Source: Lewinellaceae bacterium SD302 (GTDB lineage: Bacteria; Bacteroidota; Bacteroidia; Chitinophagales; Saprospiraceae). Taken from it: 64,000 bases of DNA. Both the position numbers and the translations under genes were made by a program. Each line of letters begins with the position of its first letter. Positions within the stretch are counted from its first letter, which is position 1. Where the stretch lies: the NCBI GenBank assembly GCA_002591745.1, contig PDLQ01000004.1:124001-188000 (forward strand). The letters are read 5' to 3'. The notes beneath the pieces are model-generated. The model had not been told where the DNA came from, did no database searches, and saw only the letters and a list, made by a program, of their open reading frames with translations. Shown in pieces: positions 60,252-64,000 of the stretch.

Positions 60252-60818
60252 ATGACTACCCTATACGTGAAAAATATGGTCTGCGAACGCTGTGTCAAAG
60301 TGGTACGCGAGGAGCTGACGGCCACGAATTATACGGTAACCCATATTGAACTCGGTCGGGTGGTACTCGCCGAGAACTTCACCGATTCTGACTTCAAAGT
60401 AGCCAGGCTGGTGTTGCAAAGGAATGGTTTCGAATTACTGGACAACGAAGAACAAAAACTCGTGGAAATGGTCAAAAAACTTGTCATCCAACACGTACAT
60501 GGTTACCAAGAAAAAGCAGGCAGCCAAAACTTTTCCGAGTACTTGTCCGATGAAACCGGGGTCAACTACTTCAAACTCTCCAAGTTGTTTTCTACTACCG
60601 AAGGTGTCACGATAGAAAAATACATCATTCACCAAAAAATTGAGAAAGTAAAAGAACTCCTACTCTACGGTGAGCAAACTTTGGGGGAGATCGCTTTTGA
60701 ATTAGACTATAGCAGCACCGCCCACCTCTCTGGACAATTTAAGTCAGTAGTGGGCCTTACTCCTACGGAATTCAAACGAAACGGTCCGGGGCATCGAAAG
60801 CCACTGGATGAAGTTTAG
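60252..60818 (+). CDS. HMA-AraC regulator (copper-responsive, putative), copy 2
   Basis: A 188-residue regulator of the same design as 51116: CxxC-containing HMA-like head (LYVKNMVCERCVKVVREELTATNYTVTHIELG) and AraC helix-turn-helix tail (LSKLFSTTEGVTIEKYIIHQKIEKVKELLLYGEQTLGEIAFELDYSSTAHLSGQFKSVVGLTPTEFKR). ATG 60252 is preferred to a TTG eight codons upstream. Family sequences of this type are common beside Bacteroidota copper ATPases and are usually annotated only as AraC proteins. Two copies in one island, one next to the CusAB set and one next to the ATPase, suggest they respond to different compartments or thresholds. It holds an in-frame dispersed repeat (DFKVAR). Confidence 0.85.
   Translation: MTTLYVKNMVCERCVKVVREELTATNYTVTHIELGRVVLAENFTDSDFKVARLVLQRNGFELLDNEEQKLVEMVKKLVIQHVHGYQEKAGSQNFSEYLSDETGVNYFKLSKLFSTTEGVTIEKYIIHQKIEKVKELLLYGEQTLGEIAFELDYSSTAHLSGQFKSVVGLTPTEFKRNGPGHRKPLDEV
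60389..60405 (+). repeat. Dispersed CAAAGTAGC motif inside the second regulator gene
   Basis: TGACTT then CAAAGTAGCCA, in frame as DFKVAR. A weaker member of the family. Confidence 0.5.
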
Positions 60819-60888
60819 TTTACCACGACTTCAGACATTAATACTAACCATAATTGCAGTAAGGTTACCGAACTGAAATGACCCCGGC

Positions 60889-60935
60889 CAGATTCAGCTA
60901 CGGCTGAGCCGCCATGGGCTATCCGTCTGAATCTG
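60889..60935. terminator. Hairpin at the end of the copper island
   Basis: CAGATTCAG and CTGAATCTG pair perfectly (9 bp) around a 29-nt GC-rich loop, between the rightward regulator and the leftward barrel gene. There is no T-tract, so function as a terminator is uncertain. Confidence 0.4.
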
Positions 60936-60985
60936 CGTAAGTCCGCGTCCCAAAACCAGAGCTTTTAGGAATTTACCTGTCGATA

Positions 60986-62632
60986 TCAGAATCGAATACT
61001 CACCCCACCCAGTACATTGATACCGATCGTAGGATACTGCACGAAACGTTGCCGCTTGTTATTCGCCAGATTATTCAGTTGTAGCCAGACGCCGATATTC
61101 TCCGTCACGCCATACTCGCCACTAAGGGAGAGGTCAAAAAGAGCGTTCAGGTTTTCGGCCTCGCCGTCAAGATTACGGTAGGGGACACCATTTTCCACGA
61201 ATAGGTCGGCACGAATCTGAATGCCCTGGTCACTTAGGGTATAAATGGCAGCGGTATTCAGACTGAAAGAAGGTAGGTGCCAGGGCTTATCTTCCCGTTC
61301 CAGGGAGTAAAAGCGCTGGGTAGCGGTAGCACTGATGTCCAGGTTCTCAATAATGGGCACGGTGACTGTTCCCTGTAAGGAGACTATGCGCGCCGTATCG
61401 TACTGAACATCAAAACGAGGCAGTTCCAGATTACGGTCTACGTTAAAGAGGGCCAGACGCTTTACGTTCTGGTAACCTACTTCGGCGCGGTAGGGTAAAC
61501 CGAAGACGGCACCGCTGACTCCGCCGTATAAGTGAGTAACCTCACTGTTGCGAATCCGTAGGCGGTCTTTCATGAAGGGGTTGAATTCGATCAGGCTGCG
61601 GTAGCTGTTTTTCCGCAGGCCACCCTTGGCACCGATAAATGCATTGGCGACACCCGGCACGACAATGGTGTTCACCTCTACGTCTGGGAAAATATTGAAG
61701 TTGTCGTTGTTGCTGGTCAGGTTAGCACCAATACGCAGTTTTAACTCGTCGGAAACGGCCAGGGTGTAGGCGGGGTTGAGCGAGAAGTTGTTCAGGCTTT
61801 GCTTGGAAGTGTCGCGGAAGTTGGTGAAATCAGTGACCAGTTTGATATCCAGGGCATCACGGTCGTTGATCCACTTCGTAGCATTGAGGGTAAGTGCAAA
61901 GGAATTTTCCCGGGTCGCATTGATGGCATCGAGGATGTAGAAATCAACTTCGGCACTGTAGTCAAAATCTGCTTGGGTACGCACACCGTTGAAGACCTTG
62001 CCCTTGAAATCCAGGATGTTGAAACGCTGGCGGACGTCCTCCTGGTCAAAACTGGGTACCGTATCGGTTTCACCAAGGGGAAAGTTGTAGCCGTAGAAAT
62101 AACGGGTCTGACCACTATAGTCCGCCCCCAGATTAATGGCAAATCCTTTATCCGAATAATAGGTGCCCTCAGCCCCTAATTTGGTGTCGGCACTGCGCTG
62201 GTTTTCAACGTTGGAGTTGTTATTAAAACTGTGGCGATGAGCCTTGAAGCCGAGGTCAAAATCTTCCAACCCGGTAATGTGGTAGCTCAGGTCACCGTAG
62301 AAAGCTCCCGGGAAACCGGCTCCTAGTTTCACGAGGCCGTTTTGGGTGCTCTCGGCCCGGTCCCTGGCAATGCCTTTGGGTCGGATGATCGGAGCAGGGT
62401 AATCTACGTTCAGTGGCCGGGCCATTACGTTGTACTGTTGCCGGCGGATGGAAGTATCCGCCGGGGGTAGAACGGGGGTTACCGGAATACGGGAAGCCTC
62501 AGCCAGTCGTGCCTCGAAATTACGAACGACATCCACCTGGTCACTCGGCAAGTCATTTCCCGACTGGGCAAGTAGTTGCAGGCTGGTGAGAAAACAGGTG
62601 GTGAAAAGAATATATTTGAATACGCTGGTCAT
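60986..62632 (-). CDS. TonB-dependent receptor-like outer-membrane beta-barrel without plug
   Basis: A 548-residue protein: signal peptide (about 1-22, LQLLAQ), a ~75-residue soluble region with VMARPLNVDYPAPIIRP, then an antiparallel strand pattern through the C-terminus (LVKLGAGFPGAFYGDLSYHI, GLEDFDLGFKAHRHS, INLGADYSGQTRYFYGYNFPL, repeating every ~40-45 residues, ending GVSIRF with terminal phenylalanine). It matches the porin-like, plugless TonB-dependent-receptor relatives common in Bacteroidota. The ligand is unknown. It is on the same strand as the TPR gene (to the right), consistent with an operon read leftward, although the palindromic array lies between. Confidence 0.78.
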   Translation of the reverse strand: MTSVFKYILFTTCFLTSLQLLAQSGNDLPSDQVDVVRNFEARLAEASRIPVTPVLPPADTSIRRQQYNVMARPLNVDYPAPIIRPKGIARDRAESTQNGLVKLGAGFPGAFYGDLSYHITGLEDFDLGFKAHRHSFNNNSNVENQRSADTKLGAEGTYYSDKGFAINLGADYSGQTRYFYGYNFPLGETDTVPSFDQEDVRQRFNILDFKGKVFNGVRTQADFDYSAEVDFYILDAINATRENSFALTLNATKWINDRDALDIKLVTDFTNFRDTSKQSLNNFSLNPAYTLAVSDELKLRIGANLTSNNDNFNIFPDVEVNTIVVPGVANAFIGAKGGLRKNSYRSLIEFNPFMKDRLRIRNSEVTHLYGGVSGAVFGLPYRAEVGYQNVKRLALFNVDRNLELPRFDVQYDTARIVSLQGTVTVPIIENLDISATATQRFYSLEREDKPWHLPSFSLNTAAIYTLSDQGIQIRADLFVENGVPYRNLDGEAENLNALFDLSLSGEYGVTENIGVWLQLNNLANNKRQRFVQYPTIGINVLGGVSIRF

Positions 62633-62685
62633 GGCGCTTGTTTTTAGGTTGTTCCGAGTGCATTGAGCCTCCGGTTGGTTTTTAA

Positions 62686-62705
62686 CATTGCTACTTTGAA
62701 GACAT
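62686..62705 (-). repeat. Dispersed CAAAGTAGC motif next to an octamer array
   Basis: CATTGCTACTTTGAAGACAT, ~80-bp left of the middle of the octamer array. Full match to the core. Confidence 0.75.
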
Positions 62706-62708
62706 AAT

Positions 62709-62834
62709 GGTCTTACGGTCTTACGGTCTCATAGTCTTGCGGTCTTACAGTCTTACGGTCTTGCGGGCGAGCATGATGCGGTGGCCGTTAGACCGTTAGA
62801 CTGTCAGACCGTTAGACCGTAAGACTGTCAGACC
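62709..62834. repeat. Inverted array of 8-bp words
   Basis: Seven to eight rightward octamers of the type GGTCTTAC (62709-62772: GGTCTTAC x4 exact or near, AGTCTTAC, GGTCTTGC, GGTCTCAT, AGTCTTGC) are separated by a 14-nt spacer (62773-62786) from six leftward octamers GTTAGACC/GTCAGACC/GTAAGACT (62787-62834). The two halves can fold on each other as one long imperfect hairpin. The array starts 1 nt from the stop codon of the TPR gene. Confidence 0.85.
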
Positions 62835-62835
62835 A

Positions 62836-64000
62836 CTACCTCCCCCCTCCATTATCCAGTTCCAAAAAGCCGTTCGGATTTGGATTGCTGCCGCTGGGAC
62901 TCAGGTTGCTTCCCTGGTTGATCTCATTCTCAATCCGCGTCAACTTCTGCCGGGCTTCCTGGATGATTGCGGGATCGCCGGTGTAGTTTTCCAACAGGGC
63001 CTCCAGAGCGGCGCGAGCGTTGTAGGCATCACCCTTGTCGCGAAGAATATCAGAGAGCAGGATCACGCTCTTAGCTACCCAGTCTGGGTAACCGGAGCTT
63101 TCGCGGTTGGCCTCCATGACCAACTCCTGAGCACGATCCAGGTTACGTTGCAGATAGTAGATGTTGGCGCGGAGATAGCGGGCTTCAGCGGTCTGCTCGT
63201 TGTCGCTATTGGCAATTACCCCGTCGAAAAGGCTGATCGCCCGGGGATACTGCTGGCGATCGTAGGCAATCTTCCCGAGGTAAAAATTGGCGGTTGCCCG
63301 CTGGTCGGTGGTAGCAGACGGGTTGTTAGCCACCTTGGCGGCGAACTGCTCCACGGCGCTGGTATTGCTCAGTCGGTAAGCCGAACGGAGCGCACCGAGC
63401 TGGGCCTCGAAACGGGTGTCTTCGCTGTCCGCTGCCTGCTCTAACTGAGTATAGAGGCTGTAGGATTTATTGAAATCCTCGGAAACGTTGTAGGCGATCA
63501 GGGCCGCATTTTTCAGGGCCTTGACGTAGTAATTGCTGTTACCACGAGCCGCCACTGCCTCGTAGTCGGCCAGCGCTTCAGGGTAACGTTGTAGTTGGGT
63601 ATAGCTATCACCCCGGTGCATGAGGGCCGTTAAAATATTGCGGCCCTGGGGGTACTGGCGGATGTAGTCGGTGAAACTTTCCACGGCCCGTTGGTAGTTG
63701 CCGGTGCCGTACTGGCTTTCGGCGGCTTCGAAACTGATGTTGTCACGGCCGTCGGTATCCACGCTGTAGCCCGGAACGGTTTCCAGGAAGGCGAAGTAGA
63801 GATCGGCCCGGCCCATGTCACGTACGTAAATTTCTTCCAGAGCAGCCAGGGCAGAGTTGGCTTCTCCCTCGTTGGGGTTGTTGCTGAAGACCTGCTTGTA
63901 GTAATTCACGGCAGCTTCCTGGTTGCCCAGATTATAGCTTACCAAGCCAAGTTGGAGCAGGCTGGCGTTGACCAGATTCGAGCGATCTTTATAATCGCTG
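62836..64000 (-). CDS. Tetratricopeptide-repeat protein, N-terminus beyond the window
   Basis: The last ~388 residues of a larger protein; the frame stays open to the right edge. TPR helix pairs recur with W/L-G-Y-A-F-A-P-type spacing: YNLGNQEAAVNYYKQVFSNNPNEGEANSALAALEEIY, YGTGNYQRAVESFTDYIRQYPQGRNILTALMHRGDSYTQLQRYPEALADYEAVAARG, AKIAYDRQQYPRAISLFDGVIANSDNEQTAEARYLRANIYYLQRNLDRAQELV. The C-terminus is Asn/Ser/Gly-Pro-rich. It should scaffold protein complexes, probably in the periplasm, and could work with the barrel encoded next on the same strand. The stop codon borders the octamer array. Confidence 0.88.
   Translation of the reverse strand, partial: SDYKDRSNLVNASLLQLGLVSYNLGNQEAAVNYYKQVFSNNPNEGEANSALAALEEIYVRDMGRADLYFAFLETVPGYSVDTDGRDNISFEAAESQYGTGNYQRAVESFTDYIRQYPQGRNILTALMHRGDSYTQLQRYPEALADYEAVAARGNSNYYVKALKNAALIAYNVSEDFNKSYSLYTQLEQAADSEDTRFEAQLGALRSAYRLSNTSAVEQFAAKVANNPSATTDQRATANFYLGKIAYDRQQYPRAISLFDGVIANSDNEQTAEARYLRANIYYLQRNLDRAQELVMEANRESSGYPDWVAKSVILLSDILRDKGDAYNARAALEALLENYTGDPAIIQEARQKLTRIENEINQGSNLSPSGSNPNPNGFLELDNGGGR

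Noticed and set aside
62709-62834. Phase-variable simple-sequence repeat controlling a gene
   Set aside because: The array lies just after a stop codon and has inverted halves, unlike a coding or promoter contingency tract.

Overview
The window reads as chromosomal DNA of a Bacteroidota bacterium, most likely a Saprospiria/Lewinella-type marine lineage. This is inferred from secreted proteins ending in type IX secretion (T9SS) sorting domains of both type A and type B, Bacteroidota-restricted families (HYC_CC_PP, DUF6503, HMA-AraC regulators), scarce Shine-Dalgarno sites, TAnnTTTG-like -7 boxes and a moderate GC content. No rRNA, tRNA, CRISPR array or complete insertion sequence was seen.

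Layout. 1-9 kb: an ABC importer permease running off the left edge, a methyltransferase whose start is unclear, and an operon of three tandem ~670-residue VCBS/ASPIC-UnbV T9SS cargo proteins plus a small membrane protein. 9-16 kb: a beta-barrel protein, an ECF sigma factor with its membrane-anchored partner, and a 932-residue T9SS type B surface protein. 16-20 kb: dnaG and ffh converge on a small element that carries a 23S-IVP-like four-helix-bundle gene between inverted arrays of short palindromic words. 20-42 kb: mostly housekeeping genes and enzymes (OmpA/HhH pair, amidohydrolase, YheT-like hydrolase, queA, MacB-like permease, double-AAA ATPase, YkuK, fabD, diheme cytochrome lipoprotein, fourth VCBS T9SS protein, acyltransferase, DUF151 nuclease, 3-hydroxyacyl-CoA dehydrogenase).

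42.0-60.8 kb is a coherent copper/silver resistance island, all on the + strand: HYC_CC_PP protein, a CusA-type RND pump fused to its TolC-like outer-membrane partner, a CusB adaptor with HMBD and DUF3347 domains, several small metal-binding lipoproteins and chaperones (HMBD, HMA, DUF3347, DUF305, Csp-like four-helix bundle), an HMA-MauE membrane protein, a multicopper oxidase fused to a CopB-like barrel, a 40-residue di-cysteine membrane peptide translationally coupled to a two-TM channel, a CPH-type (P1B-3) Cu ATPase, and two paralogous regulators joining an HMA-like CxxC domain to an AraC helix-turn-helix. Together they would sense, chelate, oxidise and export copper from cytoplasm and periplasm. 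61-64 kb: an outer-membrane barrel protein and the end of a TPR protein.

Two repeat systems overlie the genes. (1) A ~22-bp motif with core CAAAGTAGCAATG occurs at least 15 times in intergenic and coding DNA, three times as inverted pairs, and once at the CusA-TolC fusion joint; this resembles REP/REPIN elements. (2) Arrays of short palindromic words in inverted arrangement begin at or beside a stop codon at three loci (18.3-18.95, 33.77-34.0, 62.7-62.83 kb); one encloses the four-helix-bundle gene and two are empty. These are the best candidates for something undescribed here.
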